Source of the DNA: Tetrahymena elliotti 4EA
Lineage: Eukaryota; Ciliophora; Oligohymenophorea; Hymenostomatida; Tetrahymenidae
NCBI GenBank assembly: GCA_000231825.2
Contig: JH720296.1
Location: 62,001 to 126,000, forward strand
Length of the DNA: 64,000 bases
Direction of reading: 5' to 3'
The notes beneath the pieces are model-generated. The model was given only the letters and a program-made list of their open reading frames with translations. It had not been told where the DNA came from and did no database searches. Below are positions 52,874 to 64,000 of this stretch, one piece after another; position 1 is the first letter of the stretch, and each line of letters begins with the position of its first letter. Both the position numbers and the translations under genes were made by a program.

Positions 52874-55800
52874 ATGAAAGTAAGATTTTTAGGATAAATT
52901 AGTAAACCAATGTCATAATAATATCTCATTACTTATTAACAGCAGGCAAACCAAAAAGTTTTAAAAAAAGTTGATAAATACAAGGCCCTATTTAATTTTA
53001 AAGATGTTGAGACTTCTCATTCAGATTTAGATATTAATCCATCCTAAAAGCCTACTTAAAATAGGTAAACTGACAAATCTCATCAAAATTAGTCTTAAAC
53101 AATGAGTAAGTAGGGAAGTTACTCATAAGCTATCTCTAAGAATGATGATTACTTTTAAGAAACTAAGCATTCGAAAGATAAATCTATAAATCTACCAGCA
53201 CTAAATATTTCAAATATTTCAAAGTAGCTGAATAATTAATTCATAAATGATCAGCATAGTATTCCTAAATCGCTTCTTTAAAAAATATCAATAAGTAATT
53301 ATTATCTTAGCATTTTAAAAATATTAGTTATGCATTAAATTAGATACAAATAGAAAAAAGCAAATGTCAGTGAGTTCTTAATTGATTAGCAATGATTCTA
53401 TTTTAAAAGGAGCCAGTGGAGTTAATTTACAAGAATAAAAAAGTTTAAGAAGTATTTATTGTTGATATTTTAATTTAAAAAATTAATTTCTAAATACAAA
53501 AAGATGATTACTCTCTTTAAAATCTCTAAGGCAAAAACCATAATATTAGAATTATGGACATGATTTAGGAGGACAAAAAGTAACTAAAAGATCGTACCTT
53601 GCTAAATCTTAATGATATTTCCTACATACAAAAGAGTCCAAAATGTGAAATAGATTATAAAGAGGCAACTAATAGCATTATTCACTTTGATGGGTAATTA
53701 CAAATAATGGTAGTTTATTTAATTTAACTCAATAAATCAATAATGTCTTTTAAAAATGTTAATAAAAGAATAACACAAAGAAGAAGAAAAATAATGTGTA
53801 TCTATAATGTAAATATTAATATTATTTACATAAATAAATCAATCTGATTTTATTCAAAAATAGTTTATGAAATATCACATGAAAATGCTAAATATGATTC
53901 TGATTTGGAAAAAATTGAGAAAAAAATATAAATTGAAAAATTTTACAAAGACAAGGAATAAGAGAATGAAAATCCATACATATAAAATCATAAAGATGTT
54001 TTAAATAGCATATCGCCAGCTTCTAATAAAGCTTATCTTCTTGGAAATAATAACTAATTTTACAACTCATCAAAAGTCACTAAGACAGAAGAAAATTCTA
54101 TTCTTCAAAACTCATTTTCTAATTTAAATGAGACTAAAACTAACAGATCTTAAAAGGGTTAGACTTCAGGATCTAACTAGCGTATTCTTACTGAGGGTCA
54201 AGACTCCTCTCATTCTTAAATGGACTCAATTTAGGAAAAATACCCATTCTAAATTTCTAATTTACCTATTTCAAGGAAAGATGTAAGGTTCTTTTCAAAT
54301 ATTTATTTTTTAGTGATTTTCTTTTAATTATAAGGTTTTGGATCTTGAGCTATGGCTAAGTGATATGTTGTAAAATCTTTCAGAATAAAAAGATTTGCCT
54401 AAACAAAAACTTCTCGATGGATACTAAGTCATTTATACTGCTTGCTTAAAAGAATTGATAAGGCAAGTAAAAATTTCTTGTCAAGAAAGAGGAACTCTAT
54501 TTGAAAAAGTTTGGATCGCATATACTGATCTAATACTTAAAGGATAAACAGCTAATCAGCAGTATCACAGTAAGTTAGAATAAGTAAGTATTTCAATAAC
54601 TTTTTTAGGATTAAGCCTAAAATATAAAAGGAATTCTTAGATGACACTACTAGGTTGCATAAAGCTTATGGCTAGTAAATAAGTTTAATAGAATTAGAAA
54701 GAAAAAAAGATAAAGCTAAACTTGAGGAATAATAAAAAGAAATATAGATCTTAACTGAAGCAACAAGCTATTTTAAGAAAAAGCTTCTAAATTCAGATTT
54801 GGAAATGAAAAAACACAAAAATGTAGAGGAAGATCTTAGAAATTAGCTTGAAGCTGTCATTTAAGAGAAGTTAAAGTTGAAACTGATAAATTCGGAAAAT
54901 AAAAAGCCAGACAATAAAATTAAAAATCGAGTGAGAACTTCATCAAAAACAAGCAGATTCAGTTAAATGAGTCAGTTTTCCCCTAAAAATTCATAAAAAA
55001 AAGATGAGATGGATGAAGACAACAACTAAGATGAAATGAACAAATCATAATCAGAGGATTAGTAGAATGAAGATGAATAAGACGAAGTTTCTTCAACCCC
55101 TCAATATTTACACAAAATTAGGAGTGAACATGATGAAGAAACAAAGGAGGAGTTTAAAAATTCTAAAATTTCAGTTGTTTCTCATTTACTGAATAGAAGT
55201 AAACCATTCATTTTTGATCACTTCATTTATAAATAAATAAATTTAAAAGAAAATCTGATCTTCAATGCTGAAGAAGAAAGTAACTAGGAGAAAGAAGATT
55301 TAGATTATTTAGCAGACGATTTAAAAAATTAAATGAATAAAACATCCTAGGAAGAGCTAGATTTCCTTATTGAGCAAGAGGTCAATGAAGAGAAAAGAGA
55401 TAAATTAAAATGTAATTAGAATAAATAATTAATGTTAAAACTTAAATAATTTTACATTTAAATTTAAAAGAGCTTTGTACATTAGAAGATGATGATGATT
55501 AATAGTATGAGCTTAAAGAGTAAGAAGTTTAAACAGAAGATATCAGATTATCAGAATGTGAATAAATTAACATTTTAGTTCATCAGTTAACTAAATTTGG
55601 TAAACAATATTAATTATTAAAAACGTACATGCTGATATTTTAATCATCTATTTAGAATAAGTAAAAGATGGAGATAATTCAACTCTCTCAGCCCAATACG
55701 AAAATGCTTTAGATCTCTTAAAGACAGGTGAGATGTCTTTTGAATAAAAAATGGAAGCTATGGATGCTATTAAGAATGCTTTGAAGTAATTAGATGCATA

Positions 55801-58344
55801 TATTAAAATGTCGGAATCTCTTAATGCAATTGCTAATGAAAATATAAAACTTTAAAATGAAAAATTTGATTTGGAGTTAAAATTTAAGGAAAGCTAAGTT
55901 GAGATAGAAACCATTAAAAATCAATACAAAAATGTTAAAAAAAGATTTGAAAAAGTAAAATAATTATTTAAACTACTTTCTAAAAATATTTTGTTTCATC
56001 ATAAATAGAAAGATACAATGATTTCTGATTTGCAGGATTAGCTATATTCTGCTTAAAAGAAAGCAAAGAATGAACAAAAAAGTATTAAGAGCTTTTTTAA
56101 GGGAATGGTTAAGTAAATTATTAAATAGAAATAAACAGGAGAAGATTCATAATAAAATTAAGAGGTTGATTAAGAAGGCTCACCATCAAATTAAGATGAA
56201 TAGCAAGAATCAGATGATCTTAAAGCTTAGTAATTATAGGGAAATTAAGATAGTGAATAATAGGAGGGATCAAATAGCCCTAAAAATAAGAAAAGTAAAG
56301 CAGGTGATGATACTCTATCTGATAGTGAAACTGATGATAGTTCTGATGAAGAAAATTAAGAAGAAGAAGATGATGATGATTAAGATGGTGAAAGAAAACT
56401 AGGTAAATGCTTGATGAAAATTTTAAAGAAATAAGAACTCAAAGAGTAAGAACAAAAAGACAGAAAGCAAAGTTTATTTGTCTCTTCTGACCTCTAAAAA
56501 GTACTAAAATCATATTTAAATTTTAAAATTTATATTTTGATTAATAAAATAATTTAAAGTCTTCTGGAAAAACAATGAAAGACATTCTTAATAGTATCTT
56601 AGCTGTTAATTTAGATAAAGTTAAGGTTTAAAATAATAATTAAGATTCAATCATTCGAAATAAAAAAAATTCAATGAGTTTATCTAGCGTTGTTAATAAA
56701 GCAAGAATCTCTTCAGGAGATTTGAGAAAAAAAACGATTTAGCAAAACATGAAAATGAGTATTAGTATTAGGTAATCTAAAGGCTCAGCAGTGCCTTAGC
56801 AAATTTAATAGGAATTAAGATAATTATAGGGTTTAGATCAATCAGGAAGTAATATATTTTATTTTTGAATTTATTTTATTTGATAAAATTTTTTGAATTA
56901 AATAGTTTACACTTCTAAGAGCTTACAAAAAAGATTTTTTAGTCCAAATCAAGAGTAATCTTTAAAGCTTGTAAATTCTATTTCATAGTAGAAAGATAAG
57001 ATTAAAAAACCTGAACTACCTATGAACACAGTCATTAAATTCCTAAGTGGTGTTTATTTAGAACTAGTAAAAAATGAAAATTCATTTAGAATTCCTTTGT
57101 ATACATATTGCTATGATATAATCCTTTAAAAATATGGTCTAAAAACTGTAGCTGAAAATAAACTTAAATAAATTTTTAAAAGTTTGTACCACTATAAAAA
57201 CTCATCACCGAGATTAAAGTCCTCTGCATTATATTGTGGTATAAGCGATAATTATGATGATACTAACTATCAAATTTATGTTAAAGCATTACAATACTTC
57301 TATGAGTTATAAATTCAAAATATTTGTAATATTCAAGAAGATACATTGATTACATATGATAAGATATATCCTTTCATTGATGATTTCTTTAAAGAAAAAC
57401 TAGGTAATACATTTAATGAATAGTTATTAACTTAGTGTAAATTTGATATTTTTCAAACCAAAATCATTTTTAAAAATATTAAAAATATAAAAAAACCATT
57501 ATTCTTAATTAGGGTTTTATTTAGCTTATTTAATTAATTAAAATTTGAAGTTTTACATTGAATTACTTATCTAAAATAGGATAAAAGAATTATTCAGATT
57601 TGGTTTAAGCTGTTAAGTAGAATTAATAAAATACCATGTTAAACAGTAGCACAAAAGGTATAAATTAAATTAGATTAAAAAATATATTTTAAATTATTTT
57701 ACAGTTGAAAATGGTATAAGGTTTGAGCAATTTATGAGTATTTCTATCACATATTATGAAAAAACCAAAGCTGAATGCAAAAAGCATGTTTCTGAAATAT
57801 TTTATGCTTGTGATGTAATTACTTAAAAATATTGTTTATTTTTTTAGAATTTATTTAAAAATAGCTTGATAAAAATGACACAATAGAGTTCTATGAATTT
57901 GACTTGATGTATAAGTATGTTGAGTCTGAAAAATATGATTAATAGCTAGTTTAATAATAATTTTCAGAAGAAGCAGATATCATTAATCCTAAAACTGGAG
58001 AAAAGGCTTTAACTTTAAGCAAATTTGTAGATATTTGCATTGAAAAAGATTTATTCTCTTAAAAAAAATGTAAAGAATTTTCAGAAGTTAAAAATTAAAA
58101 TGATGACATAAAAACTATTGATGATCTTTGTTAAAATTGGAGCTATCGCTTTAAACTGCTTAAATACAGGTTTTTAAAGTGTAGCTAATATAAACCCCAT
58201 ATTAAAGCTATTATTGATAATTTAACAGATTAATTATCTAACTATAATGAAAAAAATGCAAAAAGTAAGTTTTATTCTTTATAAAAATAAATAGACATCC
58301 TATTTAAAAATAATAGTTTTATGGCTCAGTTATAGATTAATTGA
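52874..58344 (+). CDS. Axonemal dynein light chain (p28/AXDND1-like) domain protein with C-terminal EF-hand
   Basis: Fourteen exons: 52874-53294, 53344-53451, 53504-53797, 53864-54282, 54335-54561, 54609-55411, 55471-55599, 55656-56500, 56560-56848, 56906-57403, 57580-57657, 57705-57814, 57865-58264, 58295-58344. Total 4671 nt, 1556 residues, TGA at 58342-58344; all junctions GT-AG and in phase. Residues about 430-490 read IYTACLKELIRQVKISCQERG, capped here at the conserved Cys and Glu-Arg-Gly, matching the hallmark of inner-arm dynein p28. Coiled coil follows (about 500-620, 720-900). A Ser/Asp-rich linker is near 900. A canonical EF-hand loop (DLDKNDTIEFYE) spans the exon 12/13 junction, near residue 1407. 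Role inferred: axonemal or ciliary structural protein with possible calcium sensing. Exon 3's 3' end and the 47 nt intron 5 are the weaker calls. Confidence 0.82.
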
Positions 58345-58860
58345 TTAAGAGAGTATTAATATTTTGATTGAATAAGAAACCTAAAACCTTCTACAAGATA
58401 TTCTACCTATTAAACTTCAAATGCTCTTTGCAGTTTCTAGCAAATTTGAAGAAATATTTTGAAATATTAATAGTTATAGAATTTATTAGAATTTGGCCAA
58501 AGATATTTATAGAATAGAAAGAAGAAAGGAAGGGAGCAATTACTTCTTTTACTAAATAAAATTTGATATTTGTAATAATGTATATGTAATCTCATTAAAG
58601 AATTTTCATGGAAAAAATTTTTAATCTATTTTTAAATATATATTATTTAATCTTCTAAAATGTCATTCAGCCTTATTAAATGTAGATTTAGTGTATATAC
58701 AGTAATTAAATGTTTTTGCTGGATAATATCATTAATAAGAATACTTCCAGAAACATCAATTTTACTATTTTAACAAATTTTATATCAAAAATTAAAATAA
58801 ACTATAAAATTAGATATTTTTTATCAATTACCACATTATTAGGATAAATAAACAAATAAC
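58345..58860. other. Intergenic spacer
   Basis: AT-rich spacer between two plus-strand genes; no feature recognised. Confidence 0.6.
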
Positions 58861-59977
58861 ATGGAAACTGCTATTGCTAAGTCATTAAAATAAGTTATAG
58901 AAAGAGTAAACGCTGCTATTAAAAATAGTACCAAGACAAGTAGATGCACAATAGTAGGTGCTTCTAAAACAAAACCAATCGAGTTATTACAATAAGCTTA
59001 TGATGCTGGTTTAAGACATTTTGGCGAAAATTATGTTGATGAAATTGTCACAAAATCACCATTGGTAATTAATACTAAGGAAAAAGAATATTAATTGGAT
59101 ATTTTTCTTGTATAAATAGCTCCCATAAGATATTAAATGGCATTATATTGGACATTTATAAACAAACAAAATTAAATAAGTCCTTGTTCCCAATCTTTAC
59201 ATGCTTGAAACAATTGACTCAACAAAGTATAGTTAACATGTATACTTTAAACAAATTAACTTTTTACAATATAATTTATTAGGTTAGCAACTAAAGTCAA
59301 TAAAGAATGTTAGAAGCTTTCCAAAAAGTTAAAAGTTTTAATTCAAGTAAAAACAAGTACAGAAGATAGTAAAATTTTTAAAGTTTATTATTAAATCTAA
59401 ATGTTTTTTAATGTCTAATTAAAGCCAAATCAGGAGTAAGTGCAGAAGATGCCCCAGCTCTTGTAGAATTTATAATGACACAATGCCCAAATTTAGAGTA
59501 ACAAATCAAATCAAATAGCATTCTAAAATAGTTTATTATAAAGGTTTTCAGGTTTGATGACAATTGGTTATGAAGGTGATGAAAATGCATTTATTGTAAA
59601 AGAATTCTTAATATAAGCTAATGAATTAATTATATTTATTTTTGATAAATAGCAACTTTATGACTTAAAGGTATCAATATGTGAAAAGTTTAAATTAAAC
59701 AAAGATGAAATTGAAATATCCATGGGAATGTCTTAAGATTTTGATAAAGCTGTAAATTATTTTCATTTTATTAAAGTTCTTTACAAAATTTGTAAATTAG
59801 ATACTCTACGGTTCCACCAATGTAAGAATTGGAACTACCATCTTTGGAGCAAGAGAATATCCTATGAAAAGCTAATGCAAAGAAGAGCACATAGATGTAG
59901 GTGAAACAAAATAACCTGAATAGAAGTAAGAAAAGAATGAGGAAGAGTCCTAAAAAGAAGAGAAAAAAAGTGAATGA
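58861..59977 (+). CDS. PLP homeostasis protein (YggS/PROSC family)
   Basis: Seven exons: 58861-59064, 59120-59226, 59283-59368, 59425-59497, 59544-59595, 59653-59751, 59801-59977; six introns of 46-57 nt. 798 nt, 265 residues, TGA at 59975-59977. Conserved motifs in order: GASKTKP with the PLP-binding lysine at residue 36, RHFGENYVDE, WHYIGHLQTNK, ETIDSTK, KSGVSAED, SGLMTIG, EISMGMSQDFDKA, and GSTNVRIGTTIFGARE at the phosphate-binding end. Family role: a single-domain alanine-racemase-fold protein that binds pyridoxal phosphate and buffers its supply, in cytosol or mitochondria. Oddity: a hydrophilic Glu/Lys/Gln-rich extension of about 30 residues after the conserved domain. Length otherwise normal for the family. 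Confidence 0.97.
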
Positions 59978-60653
59978 ACAAATTTAAGATGTTTTAATTC
60001 ATGATAAATATTTTTAAGAAATAAAAAACAACTTATTAAAATCTATTTTACATATTATATTTATATATTTTTTAGTTAATATTTTTACTCAAAAATTCAA
60101 ATCTACAAAATAACTTAAGTCATATATTTTTTTAAAAGTAAAAGTTTAAATACAATTATTATGATATAGTTTAAATATTAAATTTATAGGAATCCATATT
60201 AGTTAAACAAACCAAATAATATAATGTATTTTTAATAATTGTTAAACACAAATAATAAAAATATGTAATATTAGAGATAGAAATACTTGATTTGATATAT
60301 TTGTATTAAATTTTATAGAACTTATTGAAATTATTTTAGCACTAAATTCTACTTTATTAAAAAAAGTAATCTAAAATATTTATACAGAAAATAAAAAATT
60401 AAAAGAAGTAAATTACAATTAATATAGTTATGGTTTAAATATTATTTATTTTGTTAATTTTTATATTTTTAGCAAGAACAATCTATTTGTTCTAATAATT
60501 TTAGTAAAGTATTGATTGAAATAAATGGATCTTGTTTTTATTTTGAGTTTTTTTCTAAAATATTTATTTTTCATAGAAGTCATCTTATCATTTCAGCGAT
60601 GATCTCTTTTAATATGGATAATTTTTTCAAAATCCTTTTAAAAATAACTTTAT
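59978..60653. other. Intergenic spacer between convergent genes
   Basis: AT-rich spacer of about 680 bp, holding the 3' ends of the two neighbouring genes. Nothing else recognised. Confidence 0.6.
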
Positions 60654-62137
60654 TCACTTTTGCTTTTTCTTATCTTTAGAGGGTAAATCTATTAATGCAA
60701 AATCTCCTTACATTTCTTCATCCAAATCTTCTGCATAATCTATTAAATTCCACTCTCCTATTTACTTTTCTTGTAATAAAACACCATTTGAGTATGTATA
60801 CTCATCGATTTCATTTTCCATCAATTTTTCGAGACTATGTTTAAGTTCTATATGTAAAAATAACTTAAAATACAAATCAATTTCAAATTTAAAATACCTT
60901 CTTTAGCTAGTTACTAATCATTTTCATTAACTGCTTCAAAGCATTTTTATATACACATTTCACACATTTCATTTTATTATTTTAAGCTTTTAACAATAGG
61001 ATTTAATTCAACAATTAGATTATTTATTATCTTCTTTTTATCGTCTTTTTCTAGATAATCTGAAATTACTGAAAGAATATTTCCTACTACAGAATTGCCC
61101 ATCTTTTAAATTTAAATATATTGTTAATACATTTAATTATTTCATATTTAATAAAATTGATTTACACTTCCAATCAAAATGGCTATTACAGGATTAGCAG
61201 TACCAGCAGCTACAGAATATAAAACAGTAAGAATAGTACCCCAACTTAATCCTTTAGATTTAAATAATCCTTATAATTTTCTTACTCCAAAAACAAGAGC
61301 CTTCTTCATTAAAAAATCCTAAAAATTATAATCCTTCTTATTTATTGAGTCTAGCTGAATTTTATTAATATCAAACTCTTTTTTGATGTTATCACTGATG
61401 TGATAGCTTTATCAAAATAAAATAAAAATATCAATTTAACTTTAGTAAAAATAAATTTTTAAGAATTAATTACCATTGCTTAGTATTGCATATTTGATAC
61501 AAGTTTACTCTATCTATAATATCAAATGTAATTTCTAATTGAATACACCAATCGCGAATAACCAATGATAGATCTGACAATTCTTAGTCTATTTTATTAA
61601 CATTCTTATTAAAATAACTTTCAAAAACTAATTATTTGTATGTATTTAATATTAATTACATAATTGCAATGTTTTCTTTAGTAGGTTAGGCTCTAATTGC
61701 TCTGGAATTTAATAGTTTTCATAGAGAATTTAATTCATATAAGGTTCTCGTAGTCGCAAAATATATTGATAAAACAATTCTTTATCTATTCTTTCATAGA
61801 ATACTTTTTTCCAAGATTGCTATTGCTTAAAATCACAAAATCTGATCAAAAAATCTAATTTATCAAAACTTGTTTTTCTCCAAAGACCAAAAGTGTTATG
61901 GAGAAAAGGAGGCTTTAACTGTTAGAAGTTAACTTTTTAAATGAAATCCTAAAAGTCTTAAATAATCTTATTAAAATTATATTTGAGTCTAACTTAGTCA
62001 TTGCAAAATAGATCTGCCTTTTTATCTAACTTACTAAAATTTTCTATTGATAATTTATCTTATTTTTCTTCATTCCATTGTTAGAGACTAATTTTTTTCT
62101 TTATTGGCTAATAGATAACTGATTTAGAAAAATTCAT
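60654..62137 (-). CDS. Hypothetical protein with one central hydrophobic segment
   Basis: Five exons: 62137-61660, 61627-61474, 61406-61166, 61102-60898 and 60847-60654; 1272 nt, 423 residues, TGA at 60656-60654. The phases fit throughout. The first intron is only 32 nt (61659-61628), very short for this genome. Without it the downstream frame can be followed back past the splice site to a reading of IRAQPTKENIAIMQL, so a different structure there is possible. The protein is mostly helical and charged. A hydrophobic Gly/Ala-rich stretch (ILTVLYSVAAGTANPVIAIL, about residues 270-290) precedes a soluble C-terminus with a Cys pair (MCEMC) and a lysine-rich end (KDKKKQK). I do not recognise the family. 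The hydrophobic stretch could be a membrane-inserting hairpin. Confidence 0.7.
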
Positions 62138-62470
62138 TGATATTTTAGAATTTTTTAGTGATTTAAAGTTTTTCAAATTTACAAATAATTAATTTAACAA
62201 ATTAATATTTTTTTCTGATTACTAATATCAAACCCTTTATAATTGTGCAATACTGATCATAAATTAAAAAATATCAAGCTATATTCTTAACTATAAATAT
62301 TTCATCCATCTTAAAACATTATACTAATAAATACTTTGTTTTCTATTTTTCATTTCTAACAAGTTCATTAAAATTTTGTTTGGATATTTAGGATGTAAAA
62401 CAAATTAAATTTGAAAGAAAATGGTCATTTATGAAAATATTTTAGGATTCAAAATTATAAGTATTGTTAA
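62138..62470. other. Intergenic spacer
   Basis: AT-rich, about 330 bp, between the start of the minus-strand gene and the tRNA. Nothing recognised. Confidence 0.6.
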
Positions 62471-62543
62471 GCCTTTATAGCTCAGCTGGGAGAGCGTAAG
62501 ACTGAAGATCTTACGGTCCTCGGTTCGATCCCGAGTGAAGGCA
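62471..62543 (+). tRNA. tRNA-Phe (anticodon GAA)
   Basis: 73 nt cloverleaf. The acceptor stem GCCTTTA pairs with TGAAGGC, with discriminator A at 62543 and no encoded CCA. The D arm (GCTC-AGCTGGGA-GAGC) and T arm (CTCGG-TTCGATC-CCGAG) are intact. The anticodon stem TAAGA/TCTTA closes the loop CTGAAGA with anticodon GAA. No intron. The internal A box (TAGCTCAGCTGG) and B box (GGTTCGATCCC) for RNA polymerase III are present. Confidence 0.98.
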
Positions 62544-62558
62544 TTTTTTTATTTTTTT
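62544..62558 (+). terminator. RNA polymerase III terminator
   Basis: A run of seven T directly after the tRNA (62544-62550), an A, and a second run of seven T, as expected for Pol III termination. Confidence 0.85.
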
Positions 62559-62791
62559 ACATAAAATTGTTAAAGAGATAATTAAATAATGATTTGTTTT
62601 TTTATAAAAAATATTTATTTTTTGAATGATTTGTAAATTATTAAGATAATAATAATAATAATTTAAGAAGCATTTTTACTTATTATATTAATTATTCGTT
62701 ATTAAGAAACTCTTTGTAAAAAAGTAGAGAAAGATAAAGGTTCTTTAATATAAATATTTTAAAGCGAATATAAAATAAAACAATTATATAA

Positions 62792-63205
62792 ATGAGTACT
62801 AATAGTTTAGCTGATGTAGCAAATCTAACTACTAAAACTATGTATAGATTATTGTTAAAAAATATGAAATATTATCCATCTAAGAACAGATTCTAAATTA
62901 TGATGGCTGTTAGAGAAGAATTTAGAGAAAATAAAACCCTTACTGATGAAAAGAAGATTAAAATTGAAAGGTAAGAGATATTTAAAATTATATTTGGTTT
63001 CAAATTATTTCTGAAATGAAGATAACAAAGTTTTTTTAGCATTTTTAATCGTATTTTATAAAAAAGAAAAAAGGCTAGAATTGGATTGGCTCATGTACTT
63101 ATGTATAAAGATAAAGGTAAAGAATTTGTAGAATCATATAGAATCAAAGATGATCCTTCAGATCTTCACTTTAATCCTAGAGATAAAGATTTTATTTATT
63201 TTTGA
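62792..63205 (+). CDS. Small LYR-motif-like mitochondrial protein
   Basis: Exons 62792-62970 and 63067-63205, 96 nt phase-2 intron; 318 nt, 105 residues, TGA at 63203-63205. TKTMYRLLLKNMKYYPSKNR (about residues 15-34) follows the LYR signature (L/M-Y-R, then basic residues and a YPS-x-x-R segment), with Met for the first Leu. The second half reads ARIGLAHVLMYKDKGKE. LYR proteins are small helical mitochondrial matrix proteins that act in complex assembly and Fe-S cluster delivery with acyl-carrier protein. Length fits the family (80-130). The specific member cannot be named. It lies 249 bp downstream of the tRNA in the same orientation. Confidence 0.8.
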
Positions 63206-63698
63206 TATTCATTTAAAAATAGAAAATGAATTACATATTCTAGATTTTTTAGGAAAAATATATTGATTTTGATTGAGTTTGGGATATTATTTATATTGAC
63301 AATTTTCAATTATATCAATTAATAGATTTATAAGTATAATTAGTTATTCAAAATATTTATTTTTATGTCATATCAATAATACAAATTAATCATTTAAAAA
63401 TCATTTTATCTATTCAGAATTTTATAACCTTATTGCTTTAATTAGCTTAAAGGATTTTATCTTTTTATTTCAAGGTATCATCATTTTATCCAAAAAATAC
63501 ATATTAAGTAATAATCAATCATATGATAAAAACAAACATTATTTAATCTGATAAAAAAAATTAAATTGATTTGAGATTATCGATGAGTTTTCTGATAAGA
63601 AACTCTACCTAGTATCTTTTAAAGAATATTTCTTCAGAATAAAAACTTTACAAATTAATATTTAAATAACAATAAATATCTTGAAATAAAATCAAAAA
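63206..63698. other. Intergenic spacer
   Basis: AT-rich spacer, about 490 bp; the start of the next gene lies at 63699. Nothing recognised. Confidence 0.6.
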
Positions 63699-64000
63699 AT
63701 GATTGAGAAAGAAATAATAACTGACAGCGGTAGAATACCTTTAAATCCTTTTGCATATGGAGAAAAGAAAGAAAAAGATTTGGTTATCTTGCTGCTTTCT
63801 GATTTACATTTAGATCACAAAAAAATAGAAAAACTGAAAGGATGGCATAAAGACTACAATAATGATATTATAGATTTTGCATTTATTTTAGGAGATTTTG
63901 ATAACCTTTTCTAAGATAAAAATAAAATTGATCTTAATGAGTGTTGCTAATCAGAGGCTCGTATTACTAACTTATTAAATTTTTTAGAATTTTTATCATG
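63699..64000 (+). CDS. Calcineurin-like metallophosphoesterase, 5' part
   Basis: ATG 63699, open to the right edge of the window (about 100 codons, continues). Seen: LLLSDLHLDHKKIEKL (about residues 31-46) with the D-x-H metal-binding motif, and FAFILGDFDNLF (about 64-75), matching the second metal motif GD-x-x-D/N (here GDFDN). Together these are motifs I and II of the calcineurin-like phosphoesterase superfamily. The GNHE and later histidine motifs lie outside the window. No signal peptide or membrane segment is seen at the start. In-frame TAA codons occur at 63912 and 63948 and are read as Gln. Confidence 0.88.

Noticed and set aside
54562..54630. GTAAGT donor at about 54591 with a 32 nt intron in the dynein-like gene
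   Set aside because: The donor at 54562 with a 47 nt intron also fits the frame and is closer to the usual minimum length here.
56070..56402. Basic 110-codon plus-strand frame
   Set aside because: Out-of-frame shadow of exon 8 of the dynein-light-chain-like gene, whose frame is supported by phases on both sides.
59408..59590. 60-codon minus-strand frame
   Set aside because: Antisense of the YggS/PROSC gene, which has full conserved motifs.
61690..61720. Programmed -1 frameshift between LREPYMNQILYENYQIPEQ and IRAQPTKEN
   Set aside because: Tempting because both readings look coding, but a phase-perfect though short intron explains the frame change, and no classic slippery site is present. 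Kept as an open alternative under findings.

Overview
The window reads as macronuclear DNA of a Tetrahymena-type oligohymenophorean ciliate. It is very AT-rich. In-frame TAA and TAG occur throughout every recognisable gene and fit glutamine, and all 20 complete genes I could close end in TGA. Introns are AT-rich GT-AG introns, mostly 46-130 nt with a few of 176-355 nt. That argues against Paramecium, whose introns are about 18-35 nt. I cannot separate Tetrahymena from close relatives such as Ichthyophthirius by sequence alone. Because only TGA stops translation, long open frames arise by chance, so I relied on domains, splice-phase agreement and total length divisible by three.

Left part (1-9.8 kb): the 5' half of a thimet/mitochondrial-intermediate-type M3 oligopeptidase runs off the left edge on the minus strand. 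Three tandem plus-strand short-chain dehydrogenases of the retinol-dehydrogenase type follow, each with an N-terminal membrane anchor. Next comes a two-exon isopenicillin-N-synthase-like 2-oxoglutarate/Fe(II) oxygenase on the minus strand whose distal iron-ligand histidine is a tyrosine.

Central part (11.3-36.6 kb): seven protein kinase genes lie head to tail on the minus strand, interrupted once by a coiled-coil gene with a SPRY-like C-terminus. The kinases share a G-x-G-A-I-S-E-V-type glycine loop, a short N-terminus and one intron at the same place and phase (phase 1, about eight residues after the beta-3 lysine), but their long C-terminal tails differ widely. A decayed copy of a kinase 5' end sits between two of them. 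This is a recent, still turning-over tandem expansion.

Right part (36.9-64 kb): a nine-exon multi-pass membrane protein with a PAS domain (ciliate 'tiny macrocysts'-like family), a six-exon coiled-coil protein with FxPK/ECTFKP motifs, a small unknown gene, a Gln-rich unknown protein, a 14-exon axonemal-dynein-light-chain (p28/AXDND1)-like protein with a C-terminal EF-hand, a seven-exon PLP-binding YggS/PROSC-type protein, a five-exon unknown protein, a tRNA-Phe(GAA), a small two-exon LYR-motif protein, and the 5' end of a calcineurin-like phosphoesterase. The axonemal and coiled-coil proteins fit a ciliated cell. No operons, CRISPR arrays, transposons or rRNA were seen. Several intergenic stretches carry degenerate 220-360 bp tandem duplications.
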